Below are positions 18,610-27,523 of a stretch of 64,000 nt of DNA, in pieces; within the stretch, counting starts at the first letter, position 1; each line of letters starts with the position of its first letter. Both the position numbers and the translations under genes were made by a program. The DNA is from Yaniella halotolerans DSM 15476 (GTDB lineage Bacteria; Actinomycetota; Actinomycetes; Actinomycetales; Micrococcaceae): contig NZ_ATVQ01000001.1 of NCBI RefSeq assembly GCF_000420805.1, positions 682,001 to 746,000 on the forward strand, in the 5' to 3' direction. Below the pieces are notes generated by a model. That model was not told where the DNA came from, did not search any database, and saw nothing but the letters and a program-made list of their open reading frames with translations.

Positions 18610-20250
18610 TTAGCCGGTAGCACCCGGGCTCAACGCTGAGTGGGCGAATTCGGTAGACACGTTGATATTGACCATCGCGACCCCGGTGCCACCGGCGATC
18701 CACTGACTGAAGTCTTCGAGGTCCTCCATGGTGTTCACCGTGATGCCTGCGGCTCCCATGGCCTCGCCGATGGCAGCAAAGTCCAGTTGCGGTAGATACA
18801 TGGCGGTCGGGTCAGCCCCAAGGACCGCGTACTGGTGGATCTCGGCTCCGTAGGCGGCGTCGTTGATAATGACGACGGCCCCGTGCTCGGTGGTCTCGAT
18901 GAAGGTGGCGAGGTCGGCCAGGGCCATTTGTCCGCCGCCGTCGCCTGAAACGCAGACCGTGAACTTATCCGGGCTACCAACCGCTGCTCCTACGGCTGAA
19001 CCGAAGCCCAAACCGATCGACTGGAACGCGGTACCGACCCCGATAAACGCGGCTGGATCAGGCATGTTGACGCGTTCGGCGATCCAGGACATGAAGTGCC
19101 CGCCGTCCACTACGATCTGGCGGTTTTCCGGCAGGACCGTATCCAGCTGAGCTGCGACATGACGCGGGTTGAGCCGCCCGTCGGTGCCATAAACAGGCTC
19201 CTGGGCAATCGTGTCTTCTGCGATCAGGCCGGCCAATTGCTCGCGGTATATCGACTGCTTCGGGTCGAGCGCTTCGACCGCAGCTAATAGCCGCGGCAGG
19301 ACGTCGGTGAGGTCCCCAAAGACCGTGTTGGCCTGTGGCAGGGACAGGTTCCAACGATCATTCAGATCGATCCGGTGGATGTTATCGGTGCCAAAGAGCT
19401 GGCCCTTGCGGGTTTGGAAGTTGTTGCTGGTGGCCCCCAGGATCAGCACCATGTCTGCTGCGCGAACGGCTGGCAGCTTGTATTCGGGAGTGAAGCCGCC
19501 TGCGGTCCCGAGCGTATGCTCAGATTCAGTGACGTTCGATGCGGTCAACGAGTGCATAAAGACAGCACCAACGGCGTCACCAATGGCTCGTGCCATCGGA
19601 CCGGTTTGTGTGCGAACGACTCCCCCGCCAGTCAAGACCAGGGGGCGCTCTGCTGCCACGAGTGCGCTGGCAACCGCTTCGATTTGTGCATCCTCCACGG
19701 TTGGCCGTTCGATGGGTTCATACGGTTGAGCGGCTGGTTCAGTCGTGACCGTGGCTGCGGTGAGATCATGCGGAACCATCACGACGACAGGTTCTTGCCC
19801 ATCGGTCGCCATCTCAAATGCTCGGTTGGTGATCTCGGCGGCATTGTCTTCAGCGATCGTCAGCATCGGGATGTTCAACCCGGCGGTGACCGTTTGCTGG
19901 TCGATGTCGAATGGCCGACGCCCAGTAGTTGGCGCATCACCGACGATCACGACCATGGGAATGCGAGCCAGCTGTGCCTCGGCCAGACCGGTTGCCATGT
20001 TGGTAAAACCAGCGCCGTAGGTTGCGGTCGCCACAGCCAGTTTGCCGGATGCACGATAATAGGCATCAGCCGCCGTGACGGCCGCGACCTCGTGCCGCAC
20101 GGTCGTGAACGGGAAACGTGCAGCCGTCAGCGTGGAGATGAGGTCAACGTTGCCGTTGCCTATCAAACCGAAGACTCTATCAACCCGCTGCGTGATCACG
20201 CTTGCGAGCACATCTGCCACAGTTTTGTGCTGAACCGGCGACTGCACCAT
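18610..20250 (-). CDS. thiamine-diphosphate-dependent enzyme (acetolactate synthase-like)
   Basis: 546 aa with the three TPP-enzyme domains. The catalytic Glu is in VRHEVAA (near residue 53) and the TPP/Mg motif runs from SGDGGGQMA to IINDAAYG (near 440-475). It resembles the acetolactate-synthase/phenylpyruvate-decarboxylase group, but no regulatory small subunit follows, so a catabolic 2-oxoacid decarboxylase or carboligase is more likely than branched-chain synthesis. AAGGAA precedes ATG 20250. Divergent from an Lrp/AsnC regulator, which probably controls it. Confidence 0.85.
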   Translation of the reverse strand: MVQSPVQHKTVADVLASVITQRVDRVFGLIGNGNVDLISTLTAARFPFTTVRHEVAAVTAADAYYRASGKLAVATATYGAGFTNMATGLAEAQLARIPMVVIVGDAPTTGRRPFDIDQQTVTAGLNIPMLTIAEDNAAEITNRAFEMATDGQEPVVVMVPHDLTAATVTTEPAAQPYEPIERPTVEDAQIEAVASALVAAERPLVLTGGGVVRTQTGPMARAIGDAVGAVFMHSLTASNVTESEHTLGTAGGFTPEYKLPAVRAADMVLILGATSNNFQTRKGQLFGTDNIHRIDLNDRWNLSLPQANTVFGDLTDVLPRLLAAVEALDPKQSIYREQLAGLIAEDTIAQEPVYGTDGRLNPRHVAAQLDTVLPENRQIVVDGGHFMSWIAERVNMPDPAAFIGVGTAFQSIGLGFGSAVGAAVGSPDKFTVCVSGDGGGQMALADLATFIETTEHGAVVIINDAAYGAEIHQYAVLGADPTAMYLPQLDFAAIGEAMGAAGITVNTMEDLEDFSQWIAGGTGVAMVNINVSTEFAHSALSPGATG

Positions 20251-20304
20251 GTTTTTCCTTCCGACGAGTTATACTGTGAACAGACTCACGTAAGACAGCA
20301 TAAA

Positions 20305-20331
20305 GTTCAACCACTGAAAAATTATTTGAAC
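20305..20331. promoter_or_regulatory. inverted GTTCAA/TTGAAC dyad, candidate Lrp operator
   Basis: GTTCAA (20305-20310) and TTGAAC (20326-20331) flank a 15-base A/T-rich centre between the divergent TPP-enzyme and Lrp genes. Lrp-type regulators often bind such loosely symmetric A/T-rich sites; assignment is by position only. Confidence 0.4.
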
Positions 20332-20365
20332 ATAATGCTTCATTCACATTTTTAGAAGGTGCATA

Positions 20366-20848
20366 ATGTCAACCTCGGATCAGAAGCGCGAACTGGATGG
20401 CCTGGATGCCAAACTGTTGCTCGAACTCATCGAACAACCCGATGCGACCACCGTTGCGCTGGCACAGCGGCTTTCGGTTTCTCGCAATACCGTCCAGGCG
20501 CGGCTGCAAAAGCTGGGCCAGGGCACGTTGGAATCGTTTCAACGTCGCGTCTCGCCCCGCACGATGGGCTACGACGTCGAAGCGTTCATGAATGCGTCGA
20601 TTCGGCAGGGCTATGACCGAGAGACGATGAAAGCATTGGCCGAAATTCCCGAGGTATTGCAAATTTTCGCGACGACCGGTGACGCTGATCTGCGCCTGAC
20701 CGTCACGGCACGCTCAACGGATGACCTCTATCGGGTCAACCGACTCATCCTGGATATTCCTGGCATCGTGCGGACCTCAACCTCGGTCGTGCTGCGTGAG
20801 TTCTTGTCCTATCGCACCAAGCCGTTGCTCGAGCGCATTATCGAGTAG
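20366..20848 (+). CDS. Lrp/AsnC-family transcriptional regulator
   Basis: 160 aa. An N-terminal helix-turn-helix (LDAKLLLELIEQPDATTVAL ... LSVSRNTVQARLQKL, residues 12-52) is followed by a RAM/ligand-binding domain with the core TTGDADLRLTVTA. This is the normal length and layout of a feast/famine regulator. ATG 20366 is preceded by GAAGGTG. It diverges from the TPP-enzyme gene 115 bases away and is convergent with the AAA ATPase gene; likely autoregulated and amino-acid responsive. Confidence 0.92.
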   Translation: MSTSDQKRELDGLDAKLLLELIEQPDATTVALAQRLSVSRNTVQARLQKLGQGTLESFQRRVSPRTMGYDVEAFMNASIRQGYDRETMKALAEIPEVLQIFATTGDADLRLTVTARSTDDLYRVNRLILDIPGIVRTSTSVVLREFLSYRTKPLLERIIE

Positions 20849-20860
20849 TCCAACACCGAA

Positions 20861-21850
20861 TTATTCGTCGTCGAGGAGGAATGCTCCGCGGTTCGTCAGC
20901 GCGTAGATGATGTCGTCCTGAGTGACAATCGCTTCGTTACGCATCACGGCGGCCTTGGCCGCAGAACGCGCCGCGATGGTGAGCTCAGCCTGCGAAAGTC
21001 CCCCGAAGTACTGCTCGTAAATATCGACTTCATTCATCACCGGAGCTGGCGCACGATCGCCGAGTTCACTGCGGATGATGCGCATCGCTTCCGACTGTGT
21101 TGGCAGCGAGAAGTTCAGCACGGTATCGAAGTGCCGGAACATTGAACGGTCGAGCACACCGCGGCGGTTGGTTGCAGCAATAGCCAATGACCCTTTACCG
21201 AGCACCTCAACAAACAGCAGGAAGGCTTTGAAAACCCGGCGGATCAAACCCGATGAGGTGTCGTCGCCAACGGTATCGAAGACGTCGAAGAGGTAGACGG
21301 CACGACGACGGGCAAGACGGTCGAATACCTCGCGCATCGACGGAACATCTTCTTCGGCCGAATACACATTGAGCATATTGTCCAGGTAGACCGTCACCAG
21401 CGGGAGCCCCATCTCTGCGGCAATCACCTCGGCAGTAGCAGTCTTACCGGTCCCGGCCGGTCCCTCCATCAAGAGACGGTGAGCGGGGGTGAAACCGAAG
21501 TCACGTAACAGTGCGGCGTTCTCGTGTTCATCGAGCACGTGACGAACCCGTTCAATGAGCTCGAAGGAGATCGTCAGCTCGTCAAATTTTGCGTCAGGGC
21601 GTGAGACCTGAATGAACTCAGCAAGGTCGGAATCGATATCGACTCCGAGGTCGTCGTCTTCGACTGTCTGGAGCTCGACAGCCTCGCCTCGAGCATGTTC
21701 GATCGCCTCGCGAATTTCCGATGCAGCGTTGCGCCGACCTTCTGTAAGCTCGCGGTGTGCGACGTCGAGTGCGACCGCATAAAATCCGTCTTCATCGCCT
21801 GCAGCGTGATTCGCCACCATAGCAGCTATGTCGTGGCTTAAACCTGACAT
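20861..21850 (-). CDS. orphan AAA+ ATPase with altered Walker B
   Basis: 329 aa. An N-terminal helical region of about 100 residues precedes a single AAA module: Walker A GPAGTGKTATAE near residue 130, sensor-1 AATNRRG near 225 and an arginine-finger-like FRHFD near 238. The usual hhDEFDxxG Walker B reads YLFDVFDTVG, so the catalytic Glu is Val. Stand-alone members of this group often lie next to a subtilisin-like protease; none is here. It could act as a nucleotide-binding switch or chaperone rather than a strong ATPase. The partner is unknown. Confidence 0.8.
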   Translation of the reverse strand: MSGLSHDIAAMVANHAAGDEDGFYAVALDVAHRELTEGRRNAASEIREAIEHARGEAVELQTVEDDDLGVDIDSDLAEFIQVSRPDAKFDELTISFELIERVRHVLDEHENAALLRDFGFTPAHRLLMEGPAGTGKTATAEVIAAEMGLPLVTVYLDNMLNVYSAEEDVPSMREVFDRLARRRAVYLFDVFDTVGDDTSSGLIRRVFKAFLLFVEVLGKGSLAIAATNRRGVLDRSMFRHFDTVLNFSLPTQSEAMRIIRSELGDRAPAPVMNEVDIYEQYFGGLSQAELTIAARSAAKAAVMRNEAIVTQDDIIYALTNRGAFLLDDE

Positions 21851-21935
21851 TGTTGTATCAAATCCTTGGAAAAATCAATCGGTGCGATACTACCATCAAC
21901 TATAGTTATTCTGCCGATCACTGTGGAAAGGTGCC

Positions 21936-22616
21936 ATGAGCTTCGTAATCATTGCAGCACTGGTCGGCCTCGCATTTCTTGATGCTTCCACACTTTCGAC
22001 ACTGCTGATCCCATTATGGCTATTAGCCCGTCCCGGAATTTTTGAGCCCCGTCGGCTCGTGACCTATCTGACGGTCACTGCTGGCACATATTTTCTGCTC
22101 GGCTTCCTAGTACTCGTCTTGGCGAACCAACTCATTAATACATACCTGGCAACCTTACAAGGTCCGCTTGCCAGTCGAATTGCGATAGGGCTCGGCGCCG
22201 TCGTCATCCTCATGGGCATCATCGGCCTGTTGCGGAGTCGACGCGAAGCTCAGCCCGGACCGTCAGCGATGACCCGGCTGCGCGACCGTGCCCTGGGATC
22301 GAATACCTCGGTGGCAACGCTGGCCCTGTCGGCCATTGTGGTTGAGGCTGTCACCATGTGGCCCTATCTCGTGGGTATTAGCCTCATCGCGGCCAATGGG
22401 CCCGGCCTGCCTTTGGACATCTTCTGGCTGGTGCTGTACAACGTAATCATGGTGCTCCCCGCGGTCATCCTCACGTGGGCGCGCACTAAATATCCTGAGC
22501 AGACTGACCTCTTATTATCAAAAACCCGCGAAACGATGGCGTCAGCCGGCTCCAATTTCACTGCATGGTTGGCCATCCTGATCGGCGCCGGAATTATCGT
22601 CGCCCAACTGGTCTGA
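21936..22616 (+). CDS. GAP-family (Sap/LysE-like) membrane protein
   Basis: 226 aa with about six hydrophobic segments (residues 2-28, 40-66, 78-102, 123-140, 150-182, 205-226). The spacing and the start FLDASTLSTLLIPLWLL fit the GAP/Sap family, which is named after mycobacterial proteins affecting glycopeptidolipid or sulfolipid export. The exported molecule here is unknown. GGAAAGG precedes ATG 21936. The next gene, a CPBP protease homologue, starts 19 bases after the stop, so they probably share a transcript. Confidence 0.75.
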   Translation: MSFVIIAALVGLAFLDASTLSTLLIPLWLLARPGIFEPRRLVTYLTVTAGTYFLLGFLVLVLANQLINTYLATLQGPLASRIAIGLGAVVILMGIIGLLRSRREAQPGPSAMTRLRDRALGSNTSVATLALSAIVVEAVTMWPYLVGISLIAANGPGLPLDIFWLVLYNVIMVLPAVILTWARTKYPEQTDLLLSKTRETMASAGSNFTAWLAILIGAGIIVAQLV

Positions 22617-22634
22617 CAAACTACACTGAGCAGC

Positions 22635-23609
22635 ATGTCCTCATCACCGGTCGACCACGCTCCACAGACTCCGCCATCGCGCGCCACAATTGCATGGCGC
22701 CAGGTCATCTGGTTTGTCGTCATCACCTTCGCGCTGACCTGGGTGGTCGCTCTACCGCTGTATTTCGTCGATGACGAGCAACTTTTCCAGACACTTTACC
22801 TGCCCATTGCTGTGCTTATGATGGGCATCCCCGCGCTCGTCTCATGGGGTATTGTGCGCAGAACACAGCCGAAAGGGCAGCGCGCTGCGGCACTCGGATT
22901 CAGTCGACCCCGACCCGTTGGCAAATTTCTCGGGTACCTCGGACTGGCCTTCGTCATGCCCCTCGGTATTATTCTGCTGAGCCTGCCGATCGCCTCGGCG
23001 CTTGGCCTCTATAGTGCTGATCTTGAGAATTTTTCAGGACTCCAACAGATCTTTGACGAAGCTGGTGCCGGAGGCATTCCGGTGGAAATGATGCTGCTGA
23101 GTCAGATCATCAACGTGGTTATCGCCGCCTGGGTACTGAATCTTTTGCCGGCCCTCGGTGAGGAAATCGGATGGCGCGGCTGGCTCACTCCCCAGCTCCT
23201 CCCACTCGGCGCAGTACCGACCATTGCTATCACCGGGGTGATCTGGGGACTCTGGCACACACCGCTGATTCTCTTGGGCCATAATTATCCGCACCTACCG
23301 GGTTGGCAAGCCGTGTGCTTCATGGTCGTATTCTGCACGCTCCTCGGTGGCATCTTGGCCTGGTTGAGCATTCGCACGCGTTCGGTATGGCCAGCCGCTC
23401 TTGGGCATTCCACCATCAACGCCATCGGTGGGCTACCGCTGATCTTCTCTGAAGACACGACCTTTGATACCGCCCATGTTGGGATCACGGGGACCACCGC
23501 GTGGATCGTGGCCGGTATCGTCTTGCTCGTTCTGTTGCTCTTGAAGTCCTTCAAACCAGCACCGATGCCGGTCGTTGACCCGCGTACCGCATGGCCTTCG
23601 GATTATTAA
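22635..23609 (+). CDS. CPBP (Abi/CAAX-like) intramembrane metalloprotease
   Basis: 324 aa, about eight membrane segments. The three catalytic motifs of the CPBP family are present: EEIGWRG (near residue 177), WGLWHTPLILLGHNYP (near 205) and GHSTIN (near 256). The glutamates and histidines coordinate a metal in the bilayer. Bacterial members have roles from bacteriocin self-immunity to protein anchoring; nothing nearby identifies the substrate. Likely co-transcribed with the upstream GAP-family gene. Confidence 0.88.
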   Translation: MSSSPVDHAPQTPPSRATIAWRQVIWFVVITFALTWVVALPLYFVDDEQLFQTLYLPIAVLMMGIPALVSWGIVRRTQPKGQRAAALGFSRPRPVGKFLGYLGLAFVMPLGIILLSLPIASALGLYSADLENFSGLQQIFDEAGAGGIPVEMMLLSQIINVVIAAWVLNLLPALGEEIGWRGWLTPQLLPLGAVPTIAITGVIWGLWHTPLILLGHNYPHLPGWQAVCFMVVFCTLLGGILAWLSIRTRSVWPAALGHSTINAIGGLPLIFSEDTTFDTAHVGITGTTAWIVAGIVLLVLLLLKSFKPAPMPVVDPRTAWPSDY

Positions 23610-23700
23610 CGACCAAGCGCGTGCACCGGAACGACCAGCTCAATGCTCATCTGCTCTCGGCGCACGCGCTCGCTGGCGTGCTCAGCCAGGTTTGGCCTGA

Positions 23701-25059
23701 CTAGTTCAGCTCATGAATCTCGCGTTTGGAAGCGTCTTGCGACAACACCAGTGAGATCAGACTGATCGCTGTGAAGCTGATCCACAAGATAGCAACAAGG
23801 TGGAGGGATCCGCCTCCGGCAGCTGCCAAAGCGGTCGCCATCATCGGAGTGAAGCCGGCACCCAGTACGGCTGCCAGTTGGTAGCCAATCGATGCACCAG
23901 AGTAGCGAACATGTGTTGGGAACAGTTCGCCGGCGTAGGCACCGTATGGTCCCGCGGTGAAGCCCTGTACGAGTGAGAGCCCCAGAATAATGGCAACCAT
24001 GAAGGCCATCGCTGAGCCCATTTCCAGCAGCCACATCACTGGGAACGCCAGGAGGATTCCGACGATATTTCCCCAGATGAGCACGCGGCGGCGACCCAGT
24101 CGGTCAGACATCCGCGAGGCCATCACGATGAAGAGAATGGTGAACACACCGCCGAGGGCTTTCATGTTGAGCACGTCGGACTGCTGTAGGACAGCCTGCT
24201 GTACGGCGTAGGAGATGGCCCAAGCGCCCATGAGTCCCTGTGCCATTTGGCCGGAGAGTCCGCCACCGATTGCGCGCAGCAGTTTCGTTGGATGGTTGAT
24301 CACGAGTTCGGCGACCGGCACCTTTTTCGGCGCGGGCTTTTTCGCCAGCTCTTGGAATACCTCAGACTCGGAGACTTTCATGCGGATAAAGATGCCGAGC
24401 AGCATCAGTACCGCTGAGAAAATGAACGGTACGCGCCAGCCCCAGCTGAGGAATTGTTCCTCGGGCAAGAGCGAGAAAGCGGAAAGGGCAAGCGTTCCGA
24501 CGATGGTTCCTGCAGGAGCGCCCATGTAGGCAAATGCTGCGGCAAAACCACGACTTTTCTTCGGGGCTGATTCGAAGGCGAGCAGCATCGCTCCGCCCCA
24601 TTCACCACCGACGGCAATACCCTGAATCACGCGCAGGGTGACCAACAGGATTGGCGCCCACGCACCGATCGCGTACGCCGTTGGCAACAGACCAATCAGC
24701 GTGGAGGCGATCCCCATAATCAGCACGGTCACGACCAGAATGGTCTTTCGACCAAGCTTGTCGCCGAGGTGTCCGAAGATGAGTCCACCCAGTGGACGAG
24801 CAACGTAGCCGGCTGCCAACGTTGAAAACGACAGGATCAACGCAACACTCTCGTCGAGTCCTACGAAGAAGACTCGGTTGAAAACGATTGCGGCTGCTGT
24901 CGCATACAGAATGAAATCGTAGTATTCAATTGCGGTCCCCAAGAAACTGGAGAACTGGATGCGACGCAGATCTTTGGGCGAAGCGTGATACGACTTTCCC
25001 GCCGACGAGCTGTCCCCTGCGCCGTTGGGCTCATGCAACGCTGTGGTCGACTGTGTCAT
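23701..25059 (-). CDS. MFS transporter, metabolite:H+ symporter (MHS) type
   Basis: 452 aa from ATG 25059, with GGAG 8 bases upstream; a longer version from a TTG is less likely. Twelve hydrophobic segments. The loop motif GHLGDKLGRK and the block IQGIAVGGEWGGAMLLAFE are typical of MHS transporters such as ProP and ShiA, which import organic acids or betaines. Its start overlaps the 3' end of the metallo-hydrolase gene by 29 bases, giving a two-gene operon that may take up and hydrolyse one substrate. Confidence 0.9.
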   Translation of the reverse strand: MTQSTTALHEPNGAGDSSSAGKSYHASPKDLRRIQFSSFLGTAIEYYDFILYATAAAIVFNRVFFVGLDESVALILSFSTLAAGYVARPLGGLIFGHLGDKLGRKTILVVTVLIMGIASTLIGLLPTAYAIGAWAPILLVTLRVIQGIAVGGEWGGAMLLAFESAPKKSRGFAAAFAYMGAPAGTIVGTLALSAFSLLPEEQFLSWGWRVPFIFSAVLMLLGIFIRMKVSESEVFQELAKKPAPKKVPVAELVINHPTKLLRAIGGGLSGQMAQGLMGAWAISYAVQQAVLQQSDVLNMKALGGVFTILFIVMASRMSDRLGRRRVLIWGNIVGILLAFPVMWLLEMGSAMAFMVAIILGLSLVQGFTAGPYGAYAGELFPTHVRYSGASIGYQLAAVLGAGFTPMMATALAAAGGGSLHLVAILWISFTAISLISLVLSQDASKREIHELN

Positions 25060-26098
25060 CTTGTTCACTCCGTTCAAATGAAATTATGTCGAGGTCTTGT
25101 GGGATCAGCAAGGTCCCGTCAAACGCGTCCCCAGCTTTTTGCCATACTTCTGCCGGCGCGTGACTGGGCACGAGGTGGTGTAGCGCCAGAGCTTTGGCGT
25201 TGGCTTGGCTGGCTACACGGCCTGCATCTTCGGCGGTCGTGTGGGCACGCCGATGATGATCCATGGTGGCCTGCAACATGGCCGCATCTGTATAGAGAGC
25301 CGCCATGGTTTCGAGGCTGATGACCTCGTGCAGTAAGAGATCGGTATCTTGGGCCAATGCGATGAGGTTTTGGCACGGTGCAGTATCCCCGGAAATGGTT
25401 ACTGAACCGGTTGGCGTATCGAAACGGAACCCAAAGGCCGGGGCCGTTGGATGGTGCGACACCAGGGTGGCCCGTACTTGCACACTCTCATCTTGGAACA
25501 CCACGAGTGGATCCATATCCGGAGCAACATTTTCATCCGGATCAAAGTTCACGGACTCAGGGAGCTCGATGTCATGTGGTGTGAAATGGTCATACGGTCC
25601 GGGGGTCAGCGAATCCCGCATGCGGTCGTTAAAGTCAGCAGAGAACGCTGAGACCAGACCGGCGAAGGTGGATTCAATACCGGCGCCTGGATCGCTTGGG
25701 TTCACCGGCTCAGGTGCACTTTCGGCACGCGGTGACATCGGCGTGATTCGTCCACGGCTACCCGGGCCAAAGATCGGAATCGCAGACTTTTGTGCGTCTT
25801 TGATTTCAAACGGTGCGAAAAGCATGAGCGACGCAAGATCCACGATGTGGTCGGAATGCATGTGCGTAATGAAGATCCCTTTGAGATCGGCCATCGACAA
25901 ACCTGCCGATCTTATCTGGCGACCTACCCCGGACCCGCAGTCCACCAGGTACCAGCCATCTTCGACGACCACTGCCGTTGCGATGCCTTGACGTGGCTTG
26001 CCTTGATTATCGGTCCACCAACGCGGACCCCCAGCCGTTCCCAGTGTCACAACGTATGGTGCCGTTGCTGAACTGGCGTCGGTGTATATGTAACCCAT
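25031..26098 (-). CDS. metallo-beta-lactamase-fold hydrolase
   Basis: 355 aa. The metal-binding motif THMHSDHIVDL near residue 82 and later SGDTAP and LHEV/H motifs fit the RNase Z/arylsulfatase-like branch of the MBL superfamily. It is longer than RNase Z and has an insertion of about 60 residues after the first motif. Encoded upstream of, and overlapping, an MHS transporter, and divergent from a LysR gene; a catabolic esterase or lactonase for the imported compound is a reasonable guess. Confidence 0.82.
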   Translation of the reverse strand: MGYIYTDASSATAPYVVTLGTAGGPRWWTDNQGKPRQGIATAVVVEDGWYLVDCGSGVGRQIRSAGLSMADLKGIFITHMHSDHIVDLASLMLFAPFEIKDAQKSAIPIFGPGSRGRITPMSPRAESAPEPVNPSDPGAGIESTFAGLVSAFSADFNDRMRDSLTPGPYDHFTPHDIELPESVNFDPDENVAPDMDPLVVFQDESVQVRATLVSHHPTAPAFGFRFDTPTGSVTISGDTAPCQNLIALAQDTDLLLHEVISLETMAALYTDAAMLQATMDHHRRAHTTAEDAGRVASQANAKALALHHLVPSHAPAEVWQKAGDAFDGTLLIPQDLDIISFERSEQDDTVDHSVA

Positions 26099-26160
26099 AT
26101 CTTCCTTTCGTGACCTGCGTCACCGTCGAATCCATACGCTACACAAGAGACCAATCTTTG

Positions 26161-26172
26161 AATATCGATATT
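26161..26172. promoter_or_regulatory. AATATCGATATT palindrome, candidate LysR box
   Basis: A perfect 12-bp palindrome lies between the divergent MBL-hydrolase and LysR genes, 28 bases before the LysR start. LysR proteins usually bind T-N11-A dyads in just this position. Confidence 0.5.
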
Positions 26173-26199
26173 TTGTTATCTGCAATCTAAGCTGTGCTT

Positions 26200-27099
26200 A
26201 TGAATGATGTGACCTTGCGCCAACTGCAGTATTTTGTCGCTGTCGCCGAGACTCAATCCATTACGAAAGCCGCTGAGCGAAGCCACGTCAGTCAGGCTGC
26301 TGTCAGTCTTGGGATAACGGATCTAGAGAAAAGTCTGGGCGTGACCCTGACGATACGGCGGCGGGCCAAAGGGGTCTCGCTGACCGCCGAGGGTCGAGCC
26401 ATTCTGGCCGACGCTCGCGTCATACTTGACCACGCAAGAGAATTAACCGAGCACGCTTCACAGGCCCGAAACGTCTTGTCAGGGCAGATGGACATCGGCT
26501 GTTTCCGCACGCTGTCGATGCACGTTGTACCTCATCTGGTCCAGTGGTTTGCAGAGCATCATCCGCACGTCGCGCTCACAGTACACGAGGGCAATGGCCA
26601 AGAAATCCAGGAGCGGATGCAAAACGGTCAGCTCGCGGCATGCGTAATCTACGAGGCGCAACTGCTGCCCAACAGCCAACCGGTGCTCATCCAAGAGCAG
26701 CGCCGTCAAGTGATCTTACCGCTCGACCACGCTCTGGCCACACAAGAACAGGTTTCACTTCGCGACTTATCACCGCATCCTGCGGTACTACTCGATGAGG
26801 CCCCGGCGCTTGAACGAACCCTCAATGAGTTCCACAGTCGGTCCTTGGAGCCAAATATTTTGTTGCGGACACGCAGCGTGCAAACTGCCCAGAACATTAT
26901 TGGGCGCGGCCTGGCCTACGGGCTGTTAATGCACTGTCCCAGATATTCGCCTGAAGGTAACCCACTGACCGGTCGACCACTCTCGGATGATTTACCACGC
27001 AATTCACTGATGCTGACACTTCCGCCAGGGCGACAAACGTCCAAGGTTCGAGCCCTGCATGAGGCGCTGCTGACACTCCCCGACCATGCAAAAGAATAA
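26200..27099 (+). CDS. LysR-family transcriptional regulator
   Basis: 299 aa from ATG 26200 (a GTG six bases earlier is possible). The winged helix-turn-helix covers residues 3-60 (LRQLQYFVAVAETQSITKAAE) and the two-lobed effector-binding domain the rest. It diverges from the MBL hydrolase/MFS operon across about 100 bases that include a perfect palindrome, so it most likely activates that operon in response to the transported compound. Confidence 0.92.
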   Translation: MNDVTLRQLQYFVAVAETQSITKAAERSHVSQAAVSLGITDLEKSLGVTLTIRRRAKGVSLTAEGRAILADARVILDHARELTEHASQARNVLSGQMDIGCFRTLSMHVVPHLVQWFAEHHPHVALTVHEGNGQEIQERMQNGQLAACVIYEAQLLPNSQPVLIQEQRRQVILPLDHALATQEQVSLRDLSPHPAVLLDEAPALERTLNEFHSRSLEPNILLRTRSVQTAQNIIGRGLAYGLLMHCPRYSPEGNPLTGRPLSDDLPRNSLMLTLPPGRQTSKVRALHEALLTLPDHAKE

Positions 27100-27160
27100 T
27101 TATCGTAGACAGCCCCGGTGCCCATCCACGCACGACCGACAGAAATTGGAGAATATCTCA

Positions 27161-27421
27161 ATGACGACCACCACTGAACGCTCAAAAGAAATTGTCCTGG
27201 CTTTCTACGAGGCCTATAACCAGCGTGATGTGGAGGCCGCGATGTCATACATCGGCGACGTTTACATTCAACACAACCCGTGGGTCCCAGGCGAATCGGG
27301 CCGGAACATCATGGATGTATTCCGCGTCAACGACGACGGCAAAATCGTCGAACACTGGGACGTTGTGCAAGATATTCCCAAGCTAATTTATCCGCCAATT
27401 AATGACAACGGATACTTCTAA
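27161..27421 (+). CDS. SnoaL-like (NTF2-fold) protein with internal deletion
   Basis: 86 aa from ATG 27161 with GGAG upstream. Both ends match SnoaL-like polyketide-cyclase-type proteins: the N-terminal ERSKEIVLAFYEAYNQRDV ... YIQHNPWVPG, and the C-terminal MDVFRVNDDGKIVEHWDV ... NDNGYF. Homologues I recall are about 125-130 aa; the middle 40 or so residues, which form the sheet and pocket, are missing between PGESG and RNIMDV, with the frame kept. The product may fold differently or be non-functional. Confidence 0.7.
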   Translation: MTTTTERSKEIVLAFYEAYNQRDVEAAMSYIGDVYIQHNPWVPGESGRNIMDVFRVNDDGKIVEHWDVVQDIPKLIYPPINDNGYF

Positions 27422-27426
27422 ACGAC

Positions 27427-27455
27427 TCGTGGCCTGACGCATCGTCAGGCCACGA
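27427..27455. terminator. perfect 13-bp hairpin between convergent genes
   Basis: TCGTGGCCTGACG pairs exactly with CGTCAGGCCACGA around a 3-base loop, right after the SnoaL-like gene and before the end of the SDR gene. No long T tract follows. Confidence 0.75.
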
Positions 27456-27523
27456 ATGGTTTGGCTGCTGGAGACTGTTTTGCGACCTGCACGTCGGACA
27501 GCCTCCAGCAGTCGCAGACTCAG

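Noticed and set aside
19375-20355. 326-codon open frame on the plus strand
   Set aside because: Antisense to the TPP enzyme over nearly its full length and crossing the Lrp promoter region; no start signal.
23610-23700. Possible remnant gene between convergent CPBP and MFS genes
   Set aside because: Only 90 bases, no open frame with a start and no similarity recognised.
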